Shown here piece after piece: positions 51,513 to 58,219 of a DNA stretch of 58,219 nucleotides. The notes under the pieces are model-generated. The model was not told where the DNA came from. It searched no databases and worked only from the letters and a program-made list of their open reading frames with translations. The stretch's first letter is position 1; every line of letters begins with the position of its first letter. Source of the DNA: Candidatus Physcocola equi (lineage in GTDB: Bacteria; Bacteroidota; Bacteroidia; Bacteroidales; Paludibacteraceae); assembly GCA_018064855.1 (NCBI GenBank), contig JAGHUM010000085.1, forward strand, positions 1 through 58,219, written 5' to 3'. A program made the translations under genes and the position numbers.

Positions 51513-51950
51513 CTAAATCGTAATGGAGTTAAACAATCGTATGGCATCGGTCATGATGTCGGCATGGTCGAATGCAAGTGGTGGCAGTTCCTTGATGGGA
51601 AACCATCTCGCTTTGGCGGCGTCGTCTTGTGCAATTACGTCAAGTGGTTTGTCCACCACCGCAAGGTAAGCCACTGTGATTGTCCGTCCGCGCGGGTCTC
51701 TGTCAACCTTGGAATAGGCTCCAATTTGTGTCATACTGCCAAGTGCAAGACCAGTTTCCTCCTCGAGTTCCCGTATGGCGCATTGCTCGGTGGTCTCGTC
51801 CATGTTCATAAAGCCACCAGGAAATGCCCAGCATCCTTTGAAAGGGGCGAAGCCACGTTGAATCAACAGCACTTTTGGCTCTGCTTCCTTTGTGATGGCC
51901 ACAACGTCTGCTGTTACTGCAGGACGTGGATATTCGTATGTGTAACTCAT
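51513..51950 (-). CDS. Nudix hydrolase
   Basis: A 145-residue enzyme that splits nucleoside-diphosphate-linked compounds with a divalent metal. The Nudix box is complete: GGFMNMDETTEQCAIRELEEETGL spans residues 43-66, with the conserved Gly, Glu, Arg-Glu and Glu-Glu. The protein starts with SYTYEYPRPAVTADVVAI, a pattern of ADP-ribose pyrophosphatase-like members, but the substrate is not certain. It has its own -7 element (TAAATTTG at 51991-51998 on the minus strand). Confidence 0.93.
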   Translation of the reverse strand: MSYTYEYPRPAVTADVVAITKEAEPKVLLIQRGFAPFKGCWAFPGGFMNMDETTEQCAIRELEEETGLALGSMTQIGAYSKVDRDPRGRTITVAYLAVVDKPLDVIAQDDAAKARWFPIKELPPLAFDHADIMTDAIRLFNSITI

Positions 51951-52040
51951 TTGCTTTTATTTATAACGACTCCTGTTTATTTTTTTTCTGCAAATTTAGC
52001 GTAGAGACCTAAATAAACATAGAATCACCTTAGTATAAAT

Positions 52041-52068
52041 AAAAAATCACCCGATTGGGTGATTTTTT
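52041..52068. terminator. Bidirectional terminator after the exonuclease gene
   Basis: AAAAAATCACCC (52041-52052) and GGGTGATTTTTT (52057-52068) form a perfect 12-bp stem with A/T ends. It ends the leftward transcript of the protease and exonuclease genes. Confidence 0.9.
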
Positions 52069-52078
52069 ATAATGAAAA

Positions 52079-52567
52079 CTACAGAATTTGAAGGGCGATT
52101 GCCGCACATGCTTCTGCGTCTGCCAAAGCGTGGTGGTGATTGGTCAGATTGTATCCGCAGCGCGCTGCAATAATGTCGAGATTGTGGTGCCCTTCTGGCC
52201 ATACTTTCCGGGATGCCACGCAAGTGCAGTAAAACTCATAGTCGGGATAGTCCATCTGATAAACCCGGAATACTGCTTTCAAGCAACTCTCGTCAAACGT
52301 TTTGTTGTGCGCAACAAGTGGCAAACCTTCAATTTTTGGCTCTATCTGTTTCCACACATCTGGAAAGACTGGCGCATTTTCGGTGTCTTTGGCGGTCAGC
52401 CCGTGCACATTCATGCATTGGTAATTGTAGTATTCAGGTTCTGGCTTGATGAGTGAATAGAATTCATCAACCTTTTTCCCGTCTTTGTATATTACGACAC
52501 CAACGCTGCATACTGAAGTGCGCTCAAAATTAGCAGTCTCAAAGTCTATCGCTGCAAAGTCTTTCAT
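52079..52567 (-). CDS. DnaQ-like 3'-5' exonuclease
   Basis: A 162-residue DEDDh exonuclease. Motif I is AIDFETA (Asp8, Glu10), motif II has VAHNKTFDESCL, and motif III has HHALADAEACA with the general-base His and last Asp. The size fits the exonuclease domain alone, as in RNase T or the free DNA polymerase III epsilon-like exonucleases. It begins 22 bases after the papain-TerB gene and is followed by a terminator, so the two share a transcript. The substrate (DNA or RNA) is open. Confidence 0.92.
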   Translation of the reverse strand: MKDFAAIDFETANFERTSVCSVGVVIYKDGKKVDEFYSLIKPEPEYYNYQCMNVHGLTAKDTENAPVFPDVWKQIEPKIEGLPLVAHNKTFDESCLKAVFRVYQMDYPDYEFYCTCVASRKVWPEGHHNLDIIAARCGYNLTNHHHALADAEACAAIALQIL

Positions 52568-52589
52568 GTGTGGGTGTTTCTCTCAATAT

Positions 52590-54287
52590 TTATTCGTCTT
52601 CTTCGGTTTCAGCGTAGTAGATGGTTACTTCGATTTCAGAGTTCGACTTGCCCATCTTACCTTCTTCTACCACAATGTATCCTGTGTAGCCGGTTGAGGT
52701 CTCAAATGCGTAGCGCTCTCCTTTCTCTATGGTTTCAATGTCGGCTGAATTACCGTTTTCGCATACGATTTCGTTGTCGGCTTCGTCGGCTGAGATGAAT
52801 TTTTTTCCTGTGAATACGATTTCTACGTTCTCAAGTTCATCTTCGTCATCTACACTATACACATCTTCATCGCAGATGGAAATGTATGAGCATTCATCTG
52901 AATCCGGACCTCCAAGTGTGGCTGTGAAACTGTCGTAGTCGTCTAAGTCTTCTTCTTCGTCATCTTCCTCTTCTTCGCATTCTTCATCTTCTTCGACTTC
53001 CTCATCTTCGTCATCTTCTCCGCCCGACATGAGGATGGATTCAACGTTGTCGATAAAGTCGCTTTCTTCGCCATCCAAGCCGTCGGCTCCTGCCACTTCT
53101 TTCAGTTGAGCCACGATGCTGGCGCATGCTTCTCCGGATAGGTAGTTGCTGAAAATTTCCAAGGTCTCATCAAGGATATCCTCGTTTTCTTCCATGATTT
53201 CAGTGGCATTGTCGAAAACTCCTTCCGGATCAAGGTCGTCGTAGCCAAATGCTTCCAACATGGTGGCAAGATATTCAATGGCTGTGCTGCGTTCTTCTTC
53301 CGAGATTTCGTCGTCCATGCAAGATGCTGCGGCAAACAGCAAGCCTAAACGTTCTGGGAAACTGTATTCTCCCATTTCCTCGTTCATCTCTTCCCATGTC
53401 TCATCGTCCATGTTGGCAAATTCGTCGCAAAGGTCCACCAAAACCGATTCGTCGTCGTCGCTCCAGCCTTGCTCTGCGTCTTCCACCTCGTCAAATCCAC
53501 GGATAATCCAAGAGTCGCCATGATTGTATTTTTTGTTCATGAGGTAGTCGTAAGACATGTAGCAGTAGCCTTTGTCGCCCCAACGGTCTCCCCAAGAGTT
53601 GCGGATGATAAACACTCTGTCCACGTCGGAATAACCCACGCAGAGCATGGCATGGCTTCCGTGAGAACCGCGGCCCACTTCGTTTTTGGATGGGTCTGGC
53701 ACATAGCCTTTGCGGCGCTGCTGGTCGAATGAGCCAAAGAGACTGACGCCGAAGATGATTGGAAAACCTTCCGCCAAGGCATGCTTCCATGCGTTGAGGT
53801 TGGTTGGTACCAATTCAGTGTCGGAGATTTTATATTGTTCTGCTTCGTTGTAAGCTTCATTCGATGGCTGGCGGGTGATGGCGTTCTTCTGGTCGCTATA
53901 AGGCCAGACGTGTTCGGAACAAGCTCCTGTTTCCTCCAAACCCTCGATGGCTGCGGCAATGACTGATCCGCAGTCTTTTTTCTCTTCGCCCATCTTCTCG
54001 CGGGCTGTGTAATAAATGAAAAGGCGGCTTACATCGTAGTCGATTCCTTCATTCTTTTTCACAAGATATTCATAGGCTCCTGCCACAGCGTTGGCTGTGC
54101 AACTGTTGGCCTGGCCTTGGTCTTCCACGCGGGTCATGTATGGACGAAGGTCCACTTTTTTAGGCAACTGGCTTTCTGAATAACGAGATGCGGCGTAGTG
54201 GGTTGCACTGCTGCTTGGTGCGCTGTAATTGTAGCCACCATAGTTTCTGACTTTGCCGTCAGCACTGATAAATTTTGAATCTGACAT
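52590..54287 (-). CDS. Cytoplasmic papain-like protease fused to a TerB-like domain and an acidic tail
   Basis: A 565-residue protein without a signal peptide. Residues 45-260 are a C1A papain-like protease with the full triad: EDQGQANSC with Gln57 and Cys63, GSHGSHAM with His212, and IIRNSWGDRWGDKGY with Asn230. Residues 310-420 resemble TerB (helical; FPERLGLLFAAASCMDDEISEEE and ADGLDGEESDF are the paired acidic motifs). Residues 423-450 are almost pure Asp/Glu. The last 100 residues form an unknown beta domain. TerB belongs to tellurite/stress systems. It has its own promoter and precedes a DnaQ-like exonuclease. Bacterial papain-type enzymes are often exported; this one lacks an export signal and may process intracellular targets. 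Confidence 0.85.
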   Translation of the reverse strand: MSDSKFISADGKVRNYGGYNYSAPSSSATHYAASRYSESQLPKKVDLRPYMTRVEDQGQANSCTANAVAGAYEYLVKKNEGIDYDVSRLFIYYTAREKMGEEKKDCGSVIAAAIEGLEETGACSEHVWPYSDQKNAITRQPSNEAYNEAEQYKISDTELVPTNLNAWKHALAEGFPIIFGVSLFGSFDQQRRKGYVPDPSKNEVGRGSHGSHAMLCVGYSDVDRVFIIRNSWGDRWGDKGYCYMSYDYLMNKKYNHGDSWIIRGFDEVEDAEQGWSDDDESVLVDLCDEFANMDDETWEEMNEEMGEYSFPERLGLLFAAASCMDDEISEEERSTAIEYLATMLEAFGYDDLDPEGVFDNATEIMEENEDILDETLEIFSNYLSGEACASIVAQLKEVAGADGLDGEESDFIDNVESILMSGGEDDEDEEVEEDEECEEEEDDEEEDLDDYDSFTATLGGPDSDECSYISICDEDVYSVDDEDELENVEIVFTGKKFISADEADNEIVCENGNSADIETIEKGERYAFETSTGYTGYIVVEEGKMGKSNSEIEVTIYYAETEEDE

Positions 54288-54315
54288 GTTTTGGTTATGT
54301 GGTTAGTTATTGGAG

Positions 54316-54347
54316 CAAAAGTAGAGAAGTGCATACATATTGCCAAA
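54316..54347 (-). promoter_or_regulatory. Promoter of the papain-TerB gene
   Basis: On the minus strand, TTTG (54344-54347), 20 bases, TACTTTTG (54316-54323), 28 bases before the ATG. Confidence 0.72.
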
Positions 54348-54482
54348 TATCTTTGCCTTTATTTCTGAAAAAATGTTCTTTTTCCCAGTGTTGTTTTCTT
54401 GTTGTTTCAGGTGGCAGTTTGCAATGTTGGTCCTCGCCTATAATGAATTGCCCTGAAAGAATCGCTTTGGAAGACTCCTACA

Positions 54483-54893
54483 TTAAGAGTAAATGGTCGC
54501 CACTATTTTTCTGGCACCGCCATAGTTGCGGAATTCGCATAGATAAATGCCTTGCCAAGTGCCAAGATTGAGATGACCATTGCTGATTGGAATGCTGAGA
54601 CTAACACCCAAAATGGAACTTTTTGCGTGGGCTGGCATATCATCTGATCCTTCCAATACATGATCGTAGTAAGATTCATTTTCTTTTACTAAATGGTTGA
54701 ATATCTTTTCCATGTCTGTACGCACATCTGGGTCCGCATTCTCATTTACGCTCAAGGCACAGCTGGTGTGCTTCACAAAGAGATTCAAAAGACCTGTTTG
54801 TGGCAATGGTGGAAGATGTTTCATTATTTCGCTGGTTACGAGGTGATAACCTCTTCGTTTTTCTTCAAGTGAAAATTCTGTCTGTTGTATCAT
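54483..54893 (-). CDS. YjbQ/UPF0047 family protein
   Basis: A 136-residue cytoplasmic protein of the YjbQ family. Family marks: NLFVKHTSCALSVNENADPDV, the His in YDHVLEGSDDMPAHAKSSILG, and LGTWQGIYLCEFR near the end. YjbQ from E. coli shows weak thiamine phosphate synthase activity in vitro; the true role is unclear. It starts 3 bases after the BASS transporter gene stop, so the two form an operon. Confidence 0.93.
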   Translation of the reverse strand: MIQQTEFSLEEKRRGYHLVTSEIMKHLPPLPQTGLLNLFVKHTSCALSVNENADPDVRTDMEKIFNHLVKENESYYDHVLEGSDDMPAHAKSSILGVSLSIPISNGHLNLGTWQGIYLCEFRNYGGARKIVATIYS

Positions 54894-54896
54894 GGC

Positions 54897-55832
54897 TTAT
54901 TCTTTCATTCTTCTGAATATTGAGGCCGCTATGCTTCCCGAAAAGTTGTGCCAAGTGGAGAAGATGGCGCCTGGCACTGCTGCAAGGGGAAACATGGCGA
55001 AATGATTCGCAGCAAGGGAGGTGGCAAGTCCGGAATTCTGCATGCCGACTTCTATGGAGATGGCGGTTCGCTTGTCGTGTGGTAGTCCAATGAGTTTCCC
55101 CACGAAATATCCAAGTACAAGTCCGAGTATATTATGCAACACCACTGCGACTCCGACTATTAGACTGCAGGAAAGAATGTTGGCCGAATTGTGGGACACA
55201 ATGATGCCGATGATGGATGCTATGGCAAGTGTGGAAACCATGGGAAGAAGTGGTGTGAGTTTCCTGCTGATTTCACTCAAATAGGTGTTTACAATGAATC
55301 CCAAAACGATGGGAAGTATAACCACCTGGACGATGCTTAAAAACATACTCGCCATATCTACCTCAACTTCTTTGCCGGCAAGCAAATATACCAAGACTGG
55401 GGTGGCAATGGGTGCCAACAGGGTGGAAACGCCTGTCATGGCCACGCTTAGGGCGATGTCGCCTTTGGCAAGATAACAGATCACATTGCTCGCTGTGCCG
55501 CCCGGACAGCAACCCACCAGTATCACACCAAGCGCGAGTTCGGTTGGCAGTTGCAGCACTTTGCACAGCAACCAAGCCAGGAATGGCATCACAATGAATT
55601 GGGCCAGTTCGCCGAAAAGAATGTCTTTGGGGCGCATCAAGACTGGTTTGAAGTCTTCGGGCTTCAGGGTCAGCCCCATGCCAAACATGACAATGCCAAG
55701 CATGGGGGTGATGTTGCTCGTGCTAATCCAGTCGAACGAGCAGGGTAGAAATAGAGCCAATGTTGTTACCAGCACCACAACAATGGTGATATTGGCTGCT
55801 ATGAATGATGATATTTTATAGAGTCGTTGCAT
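54897..55832 (-). CDS. Bile acid:sodium symporter (BASS) family transporter
   Basis: A 311-residue inner-membrane protein with nine or ten predicted spans. It has the BASS/SBF marks: FGMGLTLKPEDF after helix 2, LVGCCPGGTASNVICYLAKGD in the broken helix that binds sodium and substrate, and EVGMQNSGLATSLA in the second repeat. Bacterial members move bile acids, pantoate or other organic anions with sodium; the substrate here is open. It leads a two-gene operon with the YjbQ-type gene. Confidence 0.93.
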   Translation of the reverse strand: MQRLYKISSFIAANITIVVVLVTTLALFLPCSFDWISTSNITPMLGIVMFGMGLTLKPEDFKPVLMRPKDILFGELAQFIVMPFLAWLLCKVLQLPTELALGVILVGCCPGGTASNVICYLAKGDIALSVAMTGVSTLLAPIATPVLVYLLAGKEVEVDMASMFLSIVQVVILPIVLGFIVNTYLSEISRKLTPLLPMVSTLAIASIIGIIVSHNSANILSCSLIVGVAVVLHNILGLVLGYFVGKLIGLPHDKRTAISIEVGMQNSGLATSLAANHFAMFPLAAVPGAIFSTWHNFSGSIAASIFRRMKE

Positions 55833-55905
55833 ATTTGCTGCTGGATTGTGAAAATATTCGGAAAGCCACTAGCAAATGAAAAACTAAGAAGTTGAAATTT
55901 TATCA

Positions 55906-56472
55906 TTATTTTAGTTCTTTGCCGCATGAGAAGGCATCGCCGATGACCTTGCCCATTTGGATGTATTTGTGGTTTACAGGTTCGTAACAGATGATGTTCA
56001 TCTTCTCCACATCAGGATTGCCTTGCTCATTAAGATATTGTTCGCCGCAAAGAATATTTACAACTTCTGCTACAAGATAATAGCCCGTTTCGCTCTCGTC
56101 AATTTTCTCCTTGATGCGGCACTCCATTGTCATGGGGAACTCCTTGAAAAGAGGAGCATTCACGTTGGGAGCCTTTTCTATTGTCCAACCAGTCTTTGCC
56201 ATCTTCTCTGGGTCGTTCTTTGCGGATACGATGCCCACGAAGTCACTTGCTACCATTGTTTCTGCTGTTGCGAAAGCAACTGTAAACTCTCCATTGTGTA
56301 ACTTGAGATTGTCAGTTGTGGCATGGCTTCCCATGCTGATGATTATCTCATGCATGTCCCAAGTTCCGCCCCAGGCTGCGTTCATAGCGTTAGCGACTCC
56401 ATTTCCGTTATAAGTGCCGATGATAAGCACTGGTTGTGGAAACATCCACGGTTTTGATCCGAATGATTTCAT
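55906..56472 (-). CDS. Flavin reductase-like FMN-binding protein
   Basis: A 188-residue cytoplasmic protein with the split-barrel flavin-binding fold. It starts KSFGSKPWMFPQPVLIIGTYNGNGVANAMNAAWGG, which is the usual opening of the flavin reductase-like group; SMGSHATTDNL and FTVAFATAETMVASDF are the FMN-contact region. These proteins use NAD(P)H to reduce flavin or act as electron carriers; the partner is unknown. The gene stands alone in leftward orientation. Confidence 0.9.
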   Translation of the reverse strand: MKSFGSKPWMFPQPVLIIGTYNGNGVANAMNAAWGGTWDMHEIIISMGSHATTDNLKLHNGEFTVAFATAETMVASDFVGIVSAKNDPEKMAKTGWTIEKAPNVNAPLFKEFPMTMECRIKEKIDESETGYYLVAEVVNILCGEQYLNEQGNPDVEKMNIICYEPVNHKYIQMGKVIGDAFSCGKELK

Positions 56473-56640
56473 AGATGTAAATTTTGATAAGTATTCATTA
56501 TTGTTTTTCCAACATTCTTTGGGTGAGAATCTTCAGTGATAGTATAAGTTCGGTTTGCAGTAAATTTGACATTAGATTTTGTATAGTATCAATTTTTATG
56601 AATGTAAAATCATCAACTTTAACCAGTTGAAAGCTCGTTA

Positions 56641-57276
56641 TTATTCTTCTTTAATAGTTTGCCCATTGTCATCTTGAACAGTGAATTTTATTCCTCCACT
56701 GGCTCTACTTTGAGAGATTAGAATTGTATAATTTTTCTTTGTGTCCAATTGGAATGTTCCTTGATGGCTTCTTATAGCCATTTTTACTTTTATGGTAGTT
56801 GTCCTTGTCATTGGTAAATTTTCTACATCAAACCCTTTTATTAATGAGTAAGGCCCAAATTCTTTTTCATTAATATAAAGATATATTTTTGCATCAGTCG
56901 CATACCACTTACCTGACCAATGTGCTCTTAAATTACCAGACTCTATAGCTGTATTAGTACTTAAACTTTCTTTATCATGAAAAACACCTGTAGTATCTTC
57001 ATGATTTTCAATATTTCTTTTTCCTGAATCTACATTAGATTCTGTGAAAATTTCTTTTCTCCCATTTTTTTTGTAAATAATATATTTGATGTTTGATTTT
57101 TCCTCTCTATATATAATGTTTTGATGAAGAGGTATATATTCGATAAAGTCTTTTGCAATTAGCTTGATTTTGATTTCTTTATATGTCCCATCTATTAGGA
57201 ACAATTGTGCTTTTTCTAAAGAAAACAAATTAAAAAATATAAATACAGTTAATAATGTTAGTATAACTCTTTTCAT
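56641..57276 (-). CDS. Exported protein of unknown function, AT-rich gene
   Basis: A 211-residue protein with a signal peptide (MKRVILTLLTVFIFFNLFSLEKAQ). The first mature 60 residues form short beta strands, a polar linker follows (about 85-115), and the last 90 residues look like a beta sandwich (YATDAKIYLYINEKEFGPYS). I do not recognise it. The gene is clearly more AT-rich than the neighbouring metabolic genes, a sign of separate origin. No promoter is plain. Confidence 0.65.
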   Translation of the reverse strand: MKRVILTLLTVFIFFNLFSLEKAQLFLIDGTYKEIKIKLIAKDFIEYIPLHQNIIYREEKSNIKYIIYKKNGRKEIFTESNVDSGKRNIENHEDTTGVFHDKESLSTNTAIESGNLRAHWSGKWYATDAKIYLYINEKEFGPYSLIKGFDVENLPMTRTTTIKVKMAIRSHQGTFQLDTKKNYTILISQSRASGGIKFTVQDDNGQTIKEE

Positions 57277-57639
57277 AGGTAATCTCTTAATAATAATTAT
57301 GACAATACTTTGGTGAATTTTTTAATAATCAGTTACCCGTAATAAATGATAAAGATAATATATATTTTTTTTTGAATTGTTTTTTATAAAAGTGCTGAAA
57401 AACAGTTGGATAAATGTTTGAATCTTGGGTTGGGTCGTTTATTCGTAAGTAAATGCGACATTCTACAATGCATTTCGTCGCAAATTCTGCGATAAAATTA
57501 CTGACATAATGTAGATCCACCAAAAAAAATCATTGAAATAACGCATATTTTGCGATGTTTTTTGGCTCGAAATCGTCGTAACGCACATTAAACTGTCAAA
57601 ACCAGCGAGGACGTAATTGCAGAGTCTTTCATGCATTAT

Positions 57640-57909
57640 TGATGGGACACAGACAGAACTTGTAGACGATGCTCAGAATGTGGTAAATTGATATGTGAAG
57701 GCTATTGCGTAGATATGGGTGTAGCCTACTACTGTAGTGATGAGTGCCTTCACACCGAATACATGGAAGAAGAATGGTCAGAAGAATGCTATAACAATGA
57801 CCATGTTGTTGAATGGGGTGGTAACGAAGTAAATTTCAATTATATGGCTAATTATTGCGACAATAAACGATATATGGTGTCGCGACTACATGCCAGTATC
57901 ATTGTTTGA
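57640..57909 (+). pseudogene. Remnant of a small Cys-rich protein gene
   Basis: The open frame reads WDTDRTCRRCSECGKLICEG, then YCVDMGVAYYCSDECLHTEY and EEEWSEECYNND. The CxxC, YYCSDECLH and EEW pattern is that of a small zinc-ribbon-like protein often found in phages and conjugative elements of this phylum. The frame lacks a proper ATG: a TGA at 57640-57642 is followed by no start before the first Cys pair, only a TTG at 57688. A second frame (57890-58033, MPVSLFDDGYYVTYQYHP) overlaps its end. Together they look like decayed mobile-element DNA. Confidence 0.5.
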
Positions 57910-58033
57910 TGATGGCTACTATGTTACATACCAATACCATCCTGATCATTCTCGATTTACTTCCCGATGCAAAATTTTCACTTTCCAATACAGAACGCTT
58001 GAAAAACGTTTGAATATTGGTGTAAGTGGCTGA

Positions 58034-58219
58034 AACTCAAAGGGGATTGATTTTAGCTATCAACCAGCGGTTCGCCTTTGGGTGACCACATGAGCACTTT
58101 ACTCGGAAAACCATATGTAAATATACAACAATTATTTGTAATAAACAAGAGTCTGAAATTTGCAGAGTGGTTATCTTCCATTCCAAATGGTTGATTTCAT
58201 TTGTCAATGGTTGTTTATT
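58034..58219. other. Window end, no gene seen
   Basis: No reading frame, repeat or hairpin of note in these last 186 bases. Confidence 0.5.

Overview
The window reads as chromosomal DNA of a T9SS-bearing member of the Bacteroidales, most like Prevotellaceae (the family is inference). Three things support the order. Many genes are preceded by the Bacteroidetes promoter (TTTG, 19-21 bp, TAnnTTTG). The block rplY-pth-hslR is present. Exported proteins carry type IX secretion C-terminal domains. No rRNA, tRNA, transposase or integrase gene was recognised.

Layout. 1-7183: a type II-C CRISPR-Cas locus with 14 complete 47-bp repeats (array continues off the left edge), cas2, cas1, a large cas9 and a divergent tracrRNA; every repeat appears to carry its own promoter. 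7557-9967: a metallophosphoesterase and an AAA ATPase/DUF4143-type gene boxed between two 127-bp direct repeats made of palindromes. 10091-15297: housekeeping genes (hemW, a lipoprotein, a cyclophilin, rpmE2, nadK, fmt). 15377-26732: an exported glycoside hydrolase with a CBM6, a sugar porter, and a 2478-residue Ig-like surface protein with a type B T9SS tail. 26806-32892: a second ATPase with an upstream palindrome array, small ORFs, a RING/TerD-like protein and a divergent WYL regulator. 33006-37044: a lipoprotein, hslR-pth-rplY and an unknown protein.

37572-46211 is an AT-rich accessory block: two dynamin-like GTPases, a tail-anchored membrane protein, a HerA/FtsK-like ATPase of 1157 residues with Ser/Thr-rich arms around a Gly-rich hydrophobic segment, an LHH-family nuclease toxin candidate, and an 89-residue protein. 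I do not recognise this set as a named system. The parts suggest membrane remodelling plus a pump ATPase coupled to a nuclease, either for toxin delivery or for abortive defence. It is the best candidate here for an undescribed system. A third ATPase/PD-(D/E)XK gene follows at 46529.

48120-57276: mostly ordinary metabolism (DMT transporter, threonylcarbamoyl-AMP synthase, PfkB kinase, Nudix, DnaQ-like exonuclease, YjbQ, BASS transporter, flavin reductase-like), with one odd cytoplasmic papain-TerB-acidic fusion. The last 900 bases hold only decayed coding remnants.
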